Source: Perkinsus marinus ATCC 50983 (lineage: Eukaryota > Perkinsozoa > Perkinsida > Perkinsidae). Taken from it: DNA of 64,000 nucleotides. The translations under genes were made by a program, and so were the position numbers. The stretch lies in NCBI RefSeq assembly GCF_000006405.1, contig NW_003210321.1, positions 463,929 to 527,928 of the forward strand, in the 5' to 3' direction. Within the stretch, counting starts at the first letter, position 1; each line of letters begins with the position of its first letter. Under the pieces are notes generated by a model. That model made no database searches. It was given only the letters and a program-made list of their open reading frames with translations, and was not told the DNA's origin. Of the stretch, positions 63,141-64,000 are shown piece by piece.

Positions 63141-64000
63141 TCAATCGATGTTACACGTCTTGAACACGTTAAAGCCATCCAATGCCGTGGTGACCATAAC
63201 CTGAAATCTTCATAATGGGGGGCCGCGAATGGTACTGTCAAGACCAGTGTGGAAATATATGCATATGGTCAACTACATGTGTTGATGACAATATGGGAGT
63301 TTTAGGAAATTCTTGTTGGTTTCTGAGCACCTCTATCCTAATTCGTATACAAACTCCTGAGCTCAGCTGAGACAAACAAACACCTATCCCTACACTGTCC
63401 TAGAGAGTGCCAGTTCCCACATTCCCTCGAAACCATATCGACCACACGTGAAACGACTCGCGAAAGAGTATAGCTCTGAAGTCGTCCACTACAACTTCTT
63501 GCAACTCAATGGAAGCCCACACGCGTGGATTTTTTCGGCTCTAAGGTGGGGATAATCGCAGGGACGGGCCGTTCGGAGTTTTTTACGCAATGAACATCGC
63601 TGAGTTCGATTCTGAAGTCGGTTTTGTCTCAAAAGAGCTCTTCACAAAGATATTTTTTTCCAAAAAATCTGCGCGATTTCCGCATTTAGGAGGATGCCCC
63701 TCCTAGGCACTCCAATAGGCTCACCCCTGGTAGTTGAGGATGGAACTTGACCTCCTTCACCCCAGTCTGGCCCTGATGCAGGAACATCATCTGTGCCGGG
63801 TAGTCTTCCTCCCCTTCGAGATGCCCTTGACCGCCTAAACCACCACGATGACCATACATCCACTACTTGAGCCCCCTCCCTACCTTGAGCCTCTTCATCA
63901 TCATCAGCTTCCACACTCATATCCCACAGACTCACTGTGTTATCGGCCGATGCCACAGCCAGGAGGGTCTCATCGTAAGGATGCCAGTCCACCGACTGAG
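63141..64000 (-). CDS. GRWD1/RRB1-type WD40 ribosome-biogenesis protein (partial, 5' end outside window)
   Basis: RRB1/GRWD1 is a WD40 chaperone for ribosomal protein uL3 (Rpl3) and takes part in 60S assembly. The visible C-terminal part begins at the window edge with SVDWHPYDETLLAVASADNT and VSLWDMSVEADDDEEAQ. It continues across an intron to DYPAQMMFLHQGQTGVKEVK with FHPQLPG, matching the family's QLLFVHQGE.E.KE..WHPQ.PG. After a long intron containing a MITE, the last exon reads VMVTTALDGFNVFKTCNID with TGA at 63141-63143, matching ..STA.DGFN.F. The acidic insert after WD.SVE is typical. The rest of the propeller lies beyond 64000. Confidence 0.9.
63245..63397 (+). repeat. hAT-like MITE, copy 13
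   Basis: CAGTGTGGAAATATATGCAT to CACCTATCCCTACACTG, containing TCAACTACATGTGTTGATGA and ACTCCTGAGCTCAGCTGAG. In the last intron of the GRWD1 gene, antisense. No matching flank octamers were seen. Confidence 0.88.

Overview
The window looks like nuclear DNA of an intron-rich unicellular eukaryote. Genes are broken into short exons by many small GT-AG introns (mostly about 37-60 nt), and prokaryotic signals are absent. The products are eukaryotic housekeeping proteins: Mediator, a DEAH spliceosomal helicase, NPL4, a Sed5-type syntaxin, a peroxin AAA ATPase and a ribosome-biogenesis WD40 protein. Style and gene content fit an alveolate of the Perkinsus type best; that is an inference, not something the sequence proves. 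Two 100-N assembly gaps are present (21522-21621, 39356-39455).

Layout. 0.5-8 kb, minus strand: an RBBP6/Mpe1-like zinc-knuckle RING protein, a Mei2-like RNA-binding protein and a coiled-coil, proline-rich protein. 8.2-12 kb, plus: a CUE-domain protein and a TBC RabGAP. 13.2-17.5 kb, minus: a helical protein, a doubtful gene and a cyclic-nucleotide phosphodiesterase carrying an N-terminal RIIa-like docking domain. 18.5-32 kb, plus: membrane RING-H2 protein, NPL4, mitochondrial ribosomal protein mL46, an F-box/kelch-like protein and PEX6. 33.4-34.6 kb, minus: an AAAP-family amino-acid transporter. 36.9-47.5 kb: a tandem duplication of about 5.3 kb, each unit carrying an LRR gene, MED7 and a coiled-coil gene that is complete only in the second unit. 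48.8-57.5 kb, minus: PRP16/DHX38 helicase and syntaxin-5. 57.7-63 kb: several uncharacterised genes. 63.1 kb to the edge: GRWD1/RRB1, cut by the window end.

The genes do not form one pathway; this is an ordinary mixed eukaryotic locus. The notable signal is in the introns and spacers. A hAT-like MITE family has about 13 copies, some with 8-bp target duplications. tRNA-derived SINE-like pieces sit in introns. Two sets of short introns share a core motif (TTTCGTGGCGC.. and GCTTCGCTCCGCT), which makes them candidate intron-generating elements (introners). Spliced models were assembled by eye from splice sites, reading phase and family motifs, so outer boundaries of multi-exon genes are approximate.
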